A stretch of DNA of 64,000 nt from Chrysogorgia sp. JL179-B06 (GCA_035772405.1 JAYKKM010000310.1:959001-1023000); one strand, 5' to 3'. Shown: positions 9,376 to 20,065, counted from the stretch's first letter. Notes: generated from the sequence alone by a model not told the origin. Numbers and translations: made by a program.

Positions 9376-9719
9376 TCTCAAAAGTGATAACGTTTTTTAA
9401 AAAATCGCCTTGTATATATACTATTTTCTCAATCTTTAAATATATATTTCTACACACAGATTTTAACACGATAAAAATTTGAAAAAAGTATTATTGTAAC
9501 TACAATGTATAATATATCAACTGATTTGACGTGTGTGTGTTTTAGAACAACATTAGGGATTCGTTTTAATCCACAACACAGCATTTGGTGCAACTAATCC
9601 CCGTGTATTTGTTTAGAAGAAAATCGCTAATTATGGATTCGCGTCTCTAATTCCCCAAACACACATTCATTGTATACGAGTATCACAAATCATCGGGATG
9701 ACATGAAAGCTTTAATCAA

Positions 9720-9840
9720 TTAACTCTGATTGGTCAAACTAATCTATCCACAGTAACGCATAGTAACGCGGGATACAATTATAAAAGCCGATGTAGGGTT
9801 GAAAATAATTAATATCAGTCTGAGTGTAGGAGAGTGAGAG
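9720..9840 (+). promoter_or_regulatory. Promoter: CCAAT (inverted) and TATAAAAG box
   Basis: ctgattggtc (about 9,727) is an inverted CCAAT box. ttataaaagcc (about 9,779) is a strong TATA box about 60 nt upstream of the ATG at 9841. TAATCCCC words occur at about 9,595 and taattcccc at about 9,650. Confidence 0.55.
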
Positions 9841-10293
9841 ATGGCAAAAATATTTGAGAACGTGAACAGCGAAATTAAAGAAGACTTCATACCGTTAGAG
9901 ACAACTGAGAAGAATGAAGAGACTATCGAAGAGTTGTATGCGGGTAAATATAATTATGCATTAAACAAATGTAAAGAAGAAATATCCCAAGAACGACAGA
10001 AATTATTTTTATCGCGTATCACACATATAATGGATTGTGAATGTTACCAGTTTAAGGGAGAGAGACCCAGTTATCGTGAAGTAACTCTTCTTGAACTTCA
10101 AACGAAGAAGTATTTTATTTATCATTGTTATGATAGCAAGTTAAAACCCTACAAAGAACTAACTCGAAGGGAACGGTCTACTGTCTACTATCAATATCGA
10201 TGTCATGGACTAGACTATTTAACTGAAAAAAAATCAAGAGATTATTTTAGTCAAAGTGAACTTATAAATAGATTAAGTTATTTTATTTCGTAA
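9841..10293 (+). CDS. Hypothetical protein, 150 aa
   Basis: A charged, helical-looking protein with an acidic N-terminus and Cys/Tyr-rich middle. It follows a clear TATA promoter, and its stop shares a base with the next start (TAATG), so the two genes are coupled. No known domain recognised. Confidence 0.6.
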   Translation: MAKIFENVNSEIKEDFIPLETTEKNEETIEELYAGKYNYALNKCKEEISQERQKLFLSRITHIMDCECYQFKGERPSYREVTLLELQTKKYFIYHCYDSKLKPYKELTRRERSTVYYQYRCHGLDYLTEKKSRDYFSQSELINRLSYFIS

Positions 10294-10613
10294 TGTTTTT
10301 CCCCCGAATGCTATTATTGGGTATAAAGGTGGTGATAAAAGAATCGTCGTTAGTTAAAACACTTCAAGAAAAAACTATTTTACATTGTGTGAATCTTGAA
10401 TATTTTGGAATTGAGAAGTACGATTATTTACTTTCGTTTTATAATCTTAAACCAAGAAATTGTTGGTATCATACTAGTGAACCCACATGTTTATTGTATC
10501 ATTGTAGTTTGTTTGAATGTCTTTTATTTGCTGCATGTTTGTTTCGTAAATTAGAAGATGTGGATAATGAACGATCTGTACTCTCTATGTATGATAAGGA
10601 ATTTAATTTTTAA
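10293..10613 (+). CDS. Hypothetical Cys-rich protein, 106 aa
   Basis: Coupled to the preceding gene by TAATG. The C-terminal half is hydrophobic with several Cys (LLYHCSLFECLLFAACLF), possibly a membrane or helical segment. No homology recognised. Confidence 0.5.
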   Translation: MFFPRMLLLGIKVVIKESSLVKTLQEKTILHCVNLEYFGIEKYDYLLSFYNLKPRNCWYHTSEPTCLLYHCSLFECLLFAACLFRKLEDVDNERSVLSMYDKEFNF

Positions 10614-10979
10614 AAATTATTCTCTCCTGAACATTTTACCTAAATAAAAAAATACACTTTTTGATTTTAAAAAAAAAAATATTGAATGTATTTTCCTTTT
10701 ATTTTTAGAAACACAAAGATTGTTTAAAAAATTATCAAAAGCACATTTAAGAAATGTTTATATTTAAAAAATAAAACGTACATTAGAACGTTATTATTTT
10801 GTTAAAGATGTACATGTTATCAAAAACACTATTTTTGTTAAAATAGAAGGAGAGAAGTTTTAAAAAAAATAAGATGATCATAGAAACTCTTTGTACATTT
10901 AAATATATAAAAAATGATATCATTGTACGTATAGTATAAATAAAACGTTCATAATTTTTTTTCTCTTATTGGAATTAAA
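10614..10979. other. AT-rich intergenic stretch with a possible coding relic
   Basis: Mostly A/T runs. A short + strand frame at about 10,690-10,862 reads like a decayed small protein (ETQRLFKKLSKAH then, after a shift, IFVKIEGEKF). It follows a splice-acceptor-like tttatttttag. Not called as a gene. Confidence 0.3.
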
Positions 10980-11663
10980 ATGAGTCAGAAAAAAATCATC
11001 CATTATAATGAACGTTTGTATCTTACGAATCCAAGAAAATTCGGGACAATTGCGTTAAAATCAGCAAATAATATATATGAGTTTCAAGAAGTGTCTTGGA
11101 AACACGGTGTAATACCCGCGAGTTTTCTTAACGGTTTATTTAAATTTAAAACAAATATTCGTGCTCCAGGTCCAAATACTGATTTTTCATTGACATTTAG
11201 TAACAATAGAAAATTTCAAACAGATAAACAGATTTATCTTACAGGAGAATTAGAAGCAAGAAAAAAAGATTGGCATAAACGAAAAATAATTCATAGTATT
11301 GATGTAAAACTTAAAAATAATATTCGTGAATCATATAACGGGGCGTTAGGATGGAGTATTGTTCAAGTTAAAAAAGAGATATTCGAACAGGGTGATCTTG
11401 GCTCATATATTGCAAAACCTAATAAACCCTATTTTAGCTCTAATCAATTGTTTATTGATCCCGAGCAAAATTTCTTTAACGGTGATAAACGTTTTGTAGA
11501 TTTAGCTTATAATTTACCTGCTGACGAAGATTTTATATCGATTCAAAACATTAAATTTATAGATGAAAATTTTTTGTGGAAATATGGTCTTAAAATTGCC
11601 GAGGCAGATAAACCCTATAATGAATACGATATTTCTATTGTTTATTCCGATGGATATACGTAG
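10980..11663 (+). CDS. Hypothetical beta-rich protein, 227 aa
   Basis: An intact ORF with an even mix of polar and aromatic residues and many short strands. It lies between accessory genes and the SET gene. It has no membrane segment, Cys cluster or recognisable motif. A structural (minor capsid) role is possible from composition and size but is not shown. Confidence 0.6.
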   Translation: MSQKKIIHYNERLYLTNPRKFGTIALKSANNIYEFQEVSWKHGVIPASFLNGLFKFKTNIRAPGPNTDFSLTFSNNRKFQTDKQIYLTGELEARKKDWHKRKIIHSIDVKLKNNIRESYNGALGWSIVQVKKEIFEQGDLGSYIAKPNKPYFSSNQLFIDPEQNFFNGDKRFVDLAYNLPADEDFISIQNIKFIDENFLWKYGLKIAEADKPYNEYDISIVYSDGYT

Positions 11664-11709
11664 ATAGGGGTATATATAAAGATCGTTTTATCAAAGGGGA
11701 TCACGTGTC

Positions 11710-12300
11710 ATGGAGTTTCAGCGCGTACAAAATCAAGAGGGATATAAGATTTATCATGATTTAACACAATATAGTTATGTGGAATCCGGTTTTTTTTGGT
11801 ATTTAGTAGGAAGTATGGAAATTGAAAAATCAAGATATCATCTACTAATATCTATTGCTGATTATGAAGCATATGTACGGTATCAATTTATACTGGAAGT
11901 AGAATGTTCAAAAAATCCCAAAATGTATGTTATGCATCATGAGGAACACGATATTCCAGAAGAATGTTATGAATTTCTTCGTAAAATATGTGAAGCATGG
12001 AATGATGCTCTATCCCCACGTATCAACGACAAAAGAATTGGAGAATATTTAAAGATACTAGATTATGATAGAAAACATTGTTTTAGTTATGAGTGTTTTA
12101 GGAGTATTATAGCATTATATTATGATTTTTGGGTTTATAATAAAACTATAAAATACACTTGTAAAAAATGTAAAGGGGAATGCGAATGTAATGTGGATTA
12201 CCCTAATTTCATCAGTGTAAATTTTAATGAAATAAGAGCTTATAATGTAGAAAAATATTCAATGGACAATAACCTCTTATGTAACGAAATAATACACTGA
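11710..12300 (+). CDS. Hypothetical protein with C-terminal Cys cluster, 196 aa
   Basis: An intact ORF starting 46 bp after the previous gene. The C-terminal part carries CKKCKGECEC, a possible metal-binding knuckle. The region before it (CFRSIIALYYDFWVY) resembles in style the N-terminal part of the broken genes at 9.0-9.4 and 27.9-28.2 kb. Function unknown. Confidence 0.6.
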   Translation: MEFQRVQNQEGYKIYHDLTQYSYVESGFFWYLVGSMEIEKSRYHLLISIADYEAYVRYQFILEVECSKNPKMYVMHHEEHDIPEECYEFLRKICEAWNDALSPRINDKRIGEYLKILDYDRKHCFSYECFRSIIALYYDFWVYNKTIKYTCKKCKGECECNVDYPNFISVNFNEIRAYNVEKYSMDNNLLCNEIIH

Positions 12301-12325
12301 ATGTATGTTTTTTATTTAAAAAAAA

Positions 12326-13164
12326 TTAATACATTAAAAACTTTTCAACATGGTTTCTGGGTTTATGATATACAAGTCCTCCTTTTTGAAATTGTCTTTT
12401 GATTTTTTTCGTTCCTAGTTTTGCAATAATTTTTACTACTTTAGCTTTTTTTTTAAGCTCTTTTTTAAAATCGTTTATAAAAAGTTTGCCGTATTTATTG
12501 ACTGTTTTATTTCCTCCACGTTGCCTTTTTTTCCCTTTAAAAATACCTCCACGTTGTCTTTTTTTACCCTTAAAATCACCACCCCGTAATTCTCTTATTC
12601 TTCCTACCATTGTTATGAAGGTTGTTTTCTCTCCCAATAGTTTATCACCATAGTCTGCAAAAATTTCTTCATGGGCTTTTATATGTTTTATACTTTCTAA
12701 ATACATTTTTTTATTATTGGGGTCGTAAACAAAATCTGAATTATTTTTATATATAGAACCGGTTTTCCCATTATTCGCATAACGTGCTGCAGCGTGAGTT
12801 GTCAAATAAGCATCGATACACGTGTTTGCATCGTTACAAATACTATATACAGCATTTGTGTTTTTACCATATTTACGATCCAATTTGGACTGTGTTGTTT
12901 TTTGACCCGTGTAATAAGAAATATTACGATCGGGTTTAAAAGGTTTTTCCAAGCAAATAATCCTTCACCCGCATTGGGGATCGTTGATTTCTTGATACGT
13001 AAGTTATTTTGTTTTGCTAAATGAATCCAACATTTTTTTGTTTTTGCTGTTCGTTTACGACATCTTATTTTTTTTAAGGTTTTACTTCTACATTGAAGAA
13101 CGTGACGTATACTTTGAGATTTATCATTGCGTCTTTTTTTTCGAGGTAACTTAACTCTTACCAT
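12326..13164 (-). pseudogene. SET-domain lysine methyltransferase with basic, GG-motif tail (one frameshift)
   Basis: Two overlapping frames (13164-12802 and 12952-12326) join by one base at an A5 run (12,944-12,948). The first gives a basic N-terminus, a Cys-rich patch and NAGEGLFA, the SET-I signature. The second gives the rest of the SET core: DAYLTTHAAARYANNG (the N-H-type cofactor loop) and EEIFADYG (the C-terminal Tyr motif). After the SET core comes a Lys/Arg-rich tail with KKRQRGG twice and FQKGG. These motifs also occur in the three small mu-like proteins of this element. SET proteins methylate lysines using S-adenosylmethionine; a histone substrate is likely but not shown. As written the gene is frameshifted. 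Confidence 0.75.
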
Positions 13165-13171
13165 TTTTGTT

Positions 13172-13486
13172 TTAAAATATAGTTTTTATTCCTAAATAAT
13201 CATTATTTTTTTCATGTGTCTGAATAAATTTTACCATACATTCAACTTTATAGATAATATCTTCGGGACAGTTGTATATTTCTTTTTTTAATTCTGTTAT
13301 TCTTTGTTTTAAAATCTTTGATGAAATGGGTATTATCTTTTCTTTATCTTCTGTAAAATTTAGTAAACATTCCCTTAAAAGATACGGCGTAAATAATATT
13401 GAAGGATCATTATCTTGAATTTCATACCCAATATAAGGTGAGTTAGACGCTTGTAAATAAATTTCAATATACACAATTTCACTCAT
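13172..13486 (-). CDS. Hypothetical protein, 104 aa
   Basis: An intact ORF just upstream of, and on the same strand as, the SET gene, so possibly co-transcribed. It is helical with Lys/Glu repeats in the middle (KILKQRITELKKEIY). No known domain recognised. Confidence 0.55.
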   Translation of the reverse strand: MSEIVYIEIYLQASNSPYIGYEIQDNDPSILFTPYLLRECLLNFTEDKEKIIPISSKILKQRITELKKEIYNCPEDIIYKVECMVKFIQTHEKNNDYLGIKTIF

Positions 13487-13528
13487 ATTTTTTTTTACTC
13501 TCTTTTTTTTGTTTTAGTTTTTTTTTAA

Positions 13529-13699
13529 ATGGGTTCTTTATTCTCAAAAAAAATCCCTCCTATAGTTACGTTGACATGTATTAATATACAGGATTCATAC
13601 GATGTTACTATTGATCGTGTTGATGGTGAAGACGAAAACATAAATAAAAATAAAACGGCATGTTTTTCTTGTTTTAGAAAAAAAAAAGAAGATGAATGA
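13529..13699 (+). CDS. Small N-myristoylation-type protein, 56 aa
   Basis: The N-terminus MGSLFSKK fits the N-myristoyltransferase consensus (Gly2, Ser6, basic residues after). The C-terminus has CFSCFRKKK, a Cys/basic patch often used for membrane binding. The stop overlaps the start of the polymerase gene. A membrane-associated virion or egress role is inferred from the signal alone. Confidence 0.55.
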   Translation: MGSLFSKKIPPIVTLTCINIQDSYDVTIDRVDGEDENINKNKTACFSCFRKKKEDE

Positions 13700-16600
13700 T
13701 GATCAGAAAAAATTAAAATATAGTCAAAAAGATATAGATAAAATTGTAAGTTTGTTTAATAAGAAAAAAGAAAGTAAGAAAAATGAAAAAATAGACGATT
13801 ATTTTTCTGTTAATCATATAGAAACTATTAGTAGAGAAAAATTTAAAGTCACTGAACAACATTTTTCTTTGGATGTTTCACGGGAAAAAACGGTTAATTT
13901 TATTAGTTTTATTCAATCGTTATCGTTGGTTTTTTCTTATTTAATTAACATTGCACGGGCAAATGTAAAAAGTGATGATGATTATGTTAGATTTATCTTT
14001 AGTAATGCGCCAAAAAGTTTTTTCTCTACAGCCGTTTTAACCCGTGAAAGACTTTGACGTTAAATATTTCTTAAATATTATGGAAAAATTTATGCAGAGT
14101 AATAAAGAAATAATAGCTAATGGTTGGAATAGTAAAGTAATTGTTCAAACTTTTCCCGCAGGAATAAGTACAAATAAAAAAAAAAATAGTGTACTAAGGA
14201 AAAAAAGTATTTACAATAGTTTGAATAAGGGAAATGCTACAGATAAAGGTGGTGTGAAAAGTAATGTAAAAAAATATGGCCGTAAATTTCGCACGGGTGT
14301 ATTTTATATTCTTAGCCATGTATTATTTCGTACAGTGAAAGATTGCTGTTTTGCTTTAGCAATATTAGTGGGTTTATCATTTTTAAAACAAGACTATAAA
14401 TATTTTATAATGAAAAGAAAACCCAATAAACCTGTGGATGATTTATTTACGTGTGAAGAAATTCGAAATGTATATCGGGAATGTGGGATATCCGAGGGTA
14501 ATGTTGATGCTACACAGTTTAATTTTGTATATAATAATTATTTAAAAAAACAGGGTGTTGATTTGTTAGTGTATGCTGACACTCATTCCGATAATATAAT
14601 TTATGATTCACGAACTGATAGTGCAGGTAATCTTATTAAATTGACTAATGAAATTGTATGTTTATGGTTAAATAATAATCATTACGATGTAGTCTTAAGC
14701 ATAAAGGAATTTTCTAAACTCAGTACCAGTTCTTTTTGTGTTAAATGTATGAGTTATTTAACACGTCATGAATACGTCGATAATCACCTATGTACTACAA
14801 ATAACTTAACTTGTTTACGATGTTATAAATATCCGAATAAGTGTAAAGATAAAAATAATAAACTTATTTGTAGCAGTTGTGATATAATTTTTTATGATGA
14901 AAATTGTTTTACAAATCATTTAACAAATAAAATTTTTAAACCTTCTCATAGTAATTATGATCGTTTAACACCGTGTCAATATTTTTTTTATTGTAAAACC
15001 TGTAACAAAATTTGTCCTCAATTCTTTTTCATTTTTTCTAATAAAACAGTTAAACATGATTGTAGCAAACGATTTTGTTTTCATTGTGATAAATACATGA
15101 AACAACCTCATTTTTGTTACGTGAAACCCCTTTCACTTGAATATAACAAGGGGAAAGAAAGTGAACCCACTTTATTTTTTTTTGATTTTGAAACAAAAGT
15201 AACCGAAACTAAATTGCTCGTACCGTTTTATTGTATCGTCCAAAAGGTATGTAAAAAATGTCAACATATTGAATTTAAAAAAACAAAAATATTTGAAAAA
15301 AAGGATCAAGAAATTATCGATAATACTATTGAAAAAGTTAGTTGTTGTGGGAATAGACAATTTATTTTTGATAACAATGTTATTGAAACTTTATGTGAAT
15401 TTATGTTTGAACAAACAAATTCCGTTTGGATAGCTCATAACGGGGGTAGATTTGATACTATTTTTATTTTAAAATATCTTTTAGAAATAAAACAGATAAT
15501 GCCGAATACTATAATGAACGGTACTAAAATAATGAGTTTAATAATTAAAGAACAAAATATTAGAATCCTCGATAGTTATTTGTTTTTTAGTATGAAATTA
15601 GCCGATATTCCAAAAGCAATGGATCTTCAAGGGGAATGTAAGGGATTTCATCCTTATGAATTTTACGATTTAACTTATGAGGGTGACATTGTAGATCGGA
15701 AAGTTTTTGATACGAAACATATGAATACAGCAACACTTAATGAATTTGAAAAATGGTATTTAGAAAAAAAGAAAGAGAAATATATATTTCGTAAAGAGAT
15801 TTATTATTATTGTTGTAGTGATGTAGATATTTTAAGAAAGGGATGTGTTAAATTTTCTACAATGATAGGGACCATAGGTCATATCACCCCCTTTTATGCA
15901 AAAAATTGTATTACGATTGCTAGTTTAGCTTTGAAAGTGTATAGACTTAATTTTTAAAAAAAAAATTGTGTAGGAATTATTCCTGCTTCGGGGTATAGGG
16001 GGGGTGTAAAACAGTTTAATTGCTATTGATTGGTTAGATGAAATTAATCGAGAAATAGGAGGAAATTTAGAATATATCTGTTCACAAAATGGAGAGAAAA
16101 ACATTCTAGGACGTTTTGTCGATGGTTTTTATATTGATACGATATATCAATTTCATGGCTGTTTTTATCACGGATGTCCCAAATGTTTCGACCCCTATGC
16201 ATTAAACGTTCTTACAAACGAAAAATTTAGTAATTTATATGCAAATACGCAACGTTTTTCTTGGACAATAAAAAATGCCGGTTACAAATTAATCGAGATG
16301 TGGGAATGTGATTATTTAGAAGAAAAAATATATACACAGAAACAATTAATTGAAAAGAAAAGAAAATTTTATCCGTTTACTCCTTTAACACCACGTGACG
16401 CATTATATGGGGGGCGAACTTCCCCCGTATGTTTATTTAAAGAAACAAAACCCAACGAACGAATAAGTTACGTAGATTTTACATCGCTATACCCTGATGT
16501 ACAAAAAAAATATGATTTTCCTGCGGGTCATCCTACTATTTTACTGGGGAAAGATTGTAATAAAATAAAAATCAAGGACATATTTGGTTTAGTAAAATGT

Positions 16601-17743
16601 TGTATTTCACCTCCTCGAAATATTTACTTTCCTGTTTTACCTGTTAGAATAGATGGGAAATTATTATTTCCATTATGTTATAAATGTGCTGTGGATAAAT
16701 GTAATAAATGTGAACATAATGAAAGCGATCGATACTTGACGGGTACTTGGACTAGTGTTGAGATTAATGTTGCTATAGATAAGGGATATAAAATAATTGC
16801 TCTTTACGAAATATATCATTTTGAACGCAAAGAAAAAATCTTTTCACAATACGTAAATCAATTTTTAAAAATCAAACAAGAATCTTCAGGAATTCCTACG
16901 GATTGTTTGAACGCAGATGGAAGTAAAAATGATGATAAAATTAAACAGTATTGTAATGATTATTTAAAAAATGAAAATGTTTTTTTAGATAAAGACAAAA
17001 TAGAGAAAAATCCCGGATTAAGAACTATTGCAAAAACATTTTTAAATTCGTTATGGGGAAAATTTGCTCAAAACGAAAATAATACACAAGTGTGTTTTTT
17101 AAACGATTATGAAGAATTATTAAATATTGCCAATGATAAAAGTAAAAAATTAACATCGATGGAATTTATAAACGAAACATTATTACGTTGTACGTATGAA
17201 AAAATTGATGATGCAACAACCCCTCTAAAAACGGGAAATGTAATCATTGCATGTTTTGTTACTGCATATGCACGTTTGAAATTATACGAGTTACTCGTTA
17301 AATTAGACGATCGCGTTTTATATTTTGATACAGATTCTGTTATTTATATATCTGATGAAAATAATTATACTGATGTTAATACGGGAAAATATTTAGGAGA
17401 TTTAACGAATGAATTAAATGAAAATGAATGGATAACAAATTTTTGTTCAACGGGTCCAAAATGTTACGCGTATATAACTAATTTAAATCAGGAATGTATT
17501 CATGTCAAAGGTTTTACTTTAAAAAATGAAACAATAAAAGAAAAATTGAATTTTTTATCCTTGACACAATGTGTTAAAAATCAAGATCAGATCATCGAAA
17601 TTAAATATCACAATAAAATATGTAAAGATAAACTTAATCATATTTTTATTGAGGATGAAATAAAAAAATTTTCATTTACATTTAATAAACGTGTTGTTAA
17701 AAATAATTTTAATACGATTCCGTTTGGATTTTTAGATAACTGA
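13692..17743 (+). pseudogene. Protein-primed family B DNA polymerase (at least three frameshifts)
   Basis: The gene is split into frames 13692-14057, 14044-15957, a bridge, and about 16,030-17,743. It has a Polinton-type N-terminal region, Cys/His pairs (CVKCMSYLTRHE, CLRCYKYPNKC), then the 3'-5' exonuclease with FFDFET (Exo I), AHNGGRFD (Exo II) and YYCCSDVD (Exo III). The polymerase domain has DFTSLYP (motif A), KTFLNSLWGKF (motif B) and YFDTDS (motif C). All catalytic aspartates are present. Breaks lie at about 14,050, in an A10 run at 15,956-15,965 and at about 16,015. Pieced together the length fits the family. It replicates the element's genome from a terminal protein. The ATPase follows directly. 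Confidence 0.92.
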
Positions 17744-17744
17744 A

Positions 17745-18420
17745 ATGAACAATGTTTCATTACCATTTCAACACCCTTTTATGTTAACGTTATGCGGTCC
17801 TAGTCAAAGTGGGAAAACATATTGGATATTACAATTATTGAAAAATATTAACATTATGATTACACCCGCAATTGTTAAAATTGTTTATTTATATTCAATT
17901 TATCAACCTCTGTACGCTGAAATGGAAAAAGTTCTTGCGGAAAAAACAGATATTAGTGTTGAATTTATCGATTGTCAAAAGGGTATTCCCCGCATTACCG
18001 ATATACAAACGAATACCCGTGAAAATACGTTAATAATATTAGATGATCTCATGTTAGTTGCAACATCATCAAAGGAAAATCTTGAAAGAATAGATAATAT
18101 TGCAACTCAAGATGTCCATCATCGTAATGTTAGTGTTATTTTTACATGTCAAAATTTAACATATGCTAATGGTAAATTGCGAAATTTACGTGTCAATAGT
18201 CAATATTATGTTATGTTTAAAAATTTAAGCGATTATAATATGTATAACGATATGTGATAATAAAAAAATTAATAGAAATAGATTTAATAAAGTATTAAGT
18301 GAAATTAATGAGAAACCCTATGGTTATTTGGTATTTGATAATTGTAGAAAAGGGTATGAAAATTGTAGAATTAGAACCAATGTATTTCCACATGAATCAA
18401 CGATAATCTATGATTTGTAA
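17745..18420 (+). pseudogene. FtsK/HerA-type (A32-like) DNA packaging ATPase (C-terminal frameshift)
   Basis: The start is two bases after the polymerase stop. Walker A is GPSQSGKT, Walker B is LIILDDLM, and the downstream polar motif is RNVSVIFTCQNL. The main frame stops at 18,257. The conserved C-terminus (PYGYLVFDN, RTNVFP) continues in another frame to about 18,420, so one small indel near 18,245 breaks the gene. The family pumps viral DNA into capsids. Confidence 0.9.
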
Positions 18421-18543
18421 ATAAATGTAAAAAGAAAAAATAAATGTTTGTTAAAAAAAATAAAAGAGTTGTTGAAATTTTTTTAAAAAGTATATATAGT
18501 ATGGGGTGTGTATATTGTGTATGAATTTTTTTTTTTAAAAATC

Positions 18544-18747
18544 ATGGCAAGAAGAAGATATAGAAGAAGCAGGAGAATTATCCTTAGAAAAAAGAAACAA
18601 AAAGGAGGTAGTGCTCTAGATATTTTTGGACCTTTGGGATCGTTAGTTGGAAATCAATTGGGAATTGGTATTCGAAAAAGAAAAAGACAAAGAAAACAAA
18701 AAGGAGGGTTTGCACGTTTTGTATTTCCAGAATTTTTTAAAAGATAA
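18544..18747 (+). CDS. Small basic mu/pX-like core protein 1, 67 aa
   Basis: Begins MARRRYRRSRR at the second in-frame start; the frame before it uses GTG and is ignored. It carries KKKQKGG and later RKQKGG, each followed by a hydrophobic or small residue, and a glycine-rich middle. Extreme basicity and the repeated KGG sites recall adenovirus mu and pVII/pVI precursors cut by the viral protease, which is encoded just downstream. The family link is inferred from composition and context. Confidence 0.65.
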   Translation: MARRRYRRSRRIILRKKKQKGGSALDIFGPLGSLVGNQLGIGIRKRKRQRKQKGGFARFVFPEFFKR

Positions 18748-18781
18748 ATAAACCCTGTAAATAATTAATTTTTTTGTTTAA

Positions 18782-19393
18782 TTAAAAATTGGCATTATTA
18801 AAACTACAACATGACTGATTGTTATTACTCTTACAATTTTTTTTACATTTTTTATTATATATTCCCATGAGTACACGACCTAAAATTGTTTCTATTTTTT
18901 TTTTTAATTTGATATCGTTTTTTAGTTTAATACGTTCATTTTTAAATATTTTTTGTTTATTATTATTTTCGAATTCATTACGACATTGATTGTATAAATA
19001 TAATAAACTCCAATTTCCACACACGGCAGTATTTTTGGATTGTAATTGTTTACTTTGAATATATTGAAATGTTAGTCCTTTTTTTACACTATAATCATAC
19101 CAATATTCACGTTTATAAAACGAGACATCTTTTGCAAAACTATCAAAAAAATTCATATGTTTTTCTTTATCCACCCATATAGCAATCCAATGTTGACCGT
19201 TTTGATCTGCTTCATCCGTATTCCAAATCCAACACGAGGGATAATACATTTTTTTAGGAAAAATATTTGCAGGAAATGTACCCAAATAATATTTATTTAA
19301 AAACTTATTTATTTTTGAAATTTTATTAATCTCGTTCGTAAATAAAAATTGGGTTAAAAAACAATGTAAATTCATTGATTTTTGCGTCGCCAT
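18782..19393 (-). CDS. Adenain-like (Ulp1/C48-fold) cysteine protease, 203 aa
   Basis: Catalytic residues are visible in order: His in GQHWIAIWVD, Asp in FFDSFA and the nucleophile Cys in TAVCGNWSLLYL, with the Gln expected just before Cys region. Length fits adenain and Polinton PRO. The Lys/Asn-rich C-terminus ends in CCSFNNANF. It is expected to mature the capsid and core precursors at GG-type sites. Its first codons overlap the upstream 112-aa gene by 22 bases. Confidence 0.92.
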   Translation of the reverse strand: MATQKSMNLHCFLTQFLFTNEINKISKINKFLNKYYLGTFPANIFPKKMYYPSCWIWNTDEADQNGQHWIAIWVDKEKHMNFFDSFAKDVSFYKREYWYDYSVKKGLTFQYIQSKQLQSKNTAVCGNWSLLYLYNQCRNEFENNNKQKIFKNERIKLKNDIKLKKKIETILGRVLMGIYNKKCKKNCKSNNNQSCCSFNNANF

Positions 19394-19710
19394 TTTCTTT
19401 GTGTTGAATAGGGCGTTGAAGAGGGGGTAGGAATGTGGGTTGTGAGTGATGTAGATGGTTCTTCGTGACTCGAAAGACCCGAAGGGGTTTTTCCCAAATT
19501 TATATAACGTTGTCGTAATTTTATATTTCGTATATAATAGGCGGGCATATGTAATTTTTTCAATTCTTTTAAAGGAGAGGTTTGTCCTTGAAATAAGTTC
19601 ATCTGATTTGAAAGAAAACGTAAAATGACAAAGTAAGATATTTTGCAGTTCTTCGTTTCCTTGCTTCGTTTTTGAGATATTTCAGGTTGATTGATATGTA
19701 AATTAAACAT
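19372..19710 (-). CDS. Hypothetical protein starting inside the central inverted repeat, 112 aa
   Basis: Its first 50 codons lie in the left arm of the 204-bp inverted repeat, so the same start and N-terminus appear on the other strand at 19,898. The unique C-terminal part has LGKTPSGLSSHEE, then a Ser/Thr/Pro-rich tail and basic end. It sits between the bidirectional promoter and the protease in the late-gene cluster. No homology recognised. Confidence 0.55.
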   Translation of the reverse strand: MFNLHINQPEISQKRSKETKNCKISYFVILRFLSNQMNLFQGQTSPLKELKKLHMPAYYIRNIKLRQRYINLGKTPSGLSSHEEPSTSLTTHIPTPSSTPYSTQRKWRRKNQ

Positions 19711-20040
19711 CGTGACGTCACTGCGCGGTAAGGAGGTTATATATCTTTGCTATTATTGAACGAAATCACGTCGAAATGATCATATTTGGTGTTGTGGGAG
19801 AAACACACACGCATGATTATTTCGTTCAGTGATTTCACGTGATTTCGTTCAATAATAGCAAAGATATATAACCTCCTTACCGCGCAGTGACGTCACGATG
19901 TTTAATTTACATATCAATCAACATGAAATATCTCAAAAACGAAGCAAGGAAACGAAGAACTGCAAAATATCTTACTTTGTCATTTTAAGTTTTCTTTCAA
20001 ATCAGATGAACTTATTTCAAGGACAAACCTCTCCTTTAAA
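19568..20040. repeat. Central 204-bp inverted repeat with 65-bp spacer
   Basis: Arms 19568-19771 and 19837-20040 differ at only about two positions. They carry an ATG-led coding stretch, a tgacgtca CRE site, a gcgcgg word and a TATA box each, in mirror image. The repeat is the switch point between the rightward polymerase/ATPase side and the leftward structural genes. Near identity within an otherwise frameshifted element implies a recent origin or ongoing correction. Confidence 0.92.
19711..19897. promoter_or_regulatory. Bidirectional promoter in the inverted repeat
   Basis: In each direction the order is gatatataacc (TATA), cgcgcagtgacgtcac (CRE-like palindrome), then ATG. The distance from TATA to ATG is about 35 bases, so the leader would be very short. 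Transcription start sites are not shown. Confidence 0.6.
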
Positions 20041-20065
20041 GCAACCGTCTGCTTTTGTTGTGTAA
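19898..20065 (+). CDS. Mirror-image ORF of the inverted repeat, 55 aa
   Basis: It begins with the same N-terminus as the 112-aa protein because of the inverted repeat. It leaves homology at the arm's end and stops 25 bases later. It overlaps the 3' end of the gene at 19,980-20,523 on the other strand. It may be only a by-product of the duplication. Confidence 0.3.
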   Translation: MFNLHINQHEISQKRSKETKNCKISYFVILSFLSNQMNLFQGQTSPLKQPSAFVV

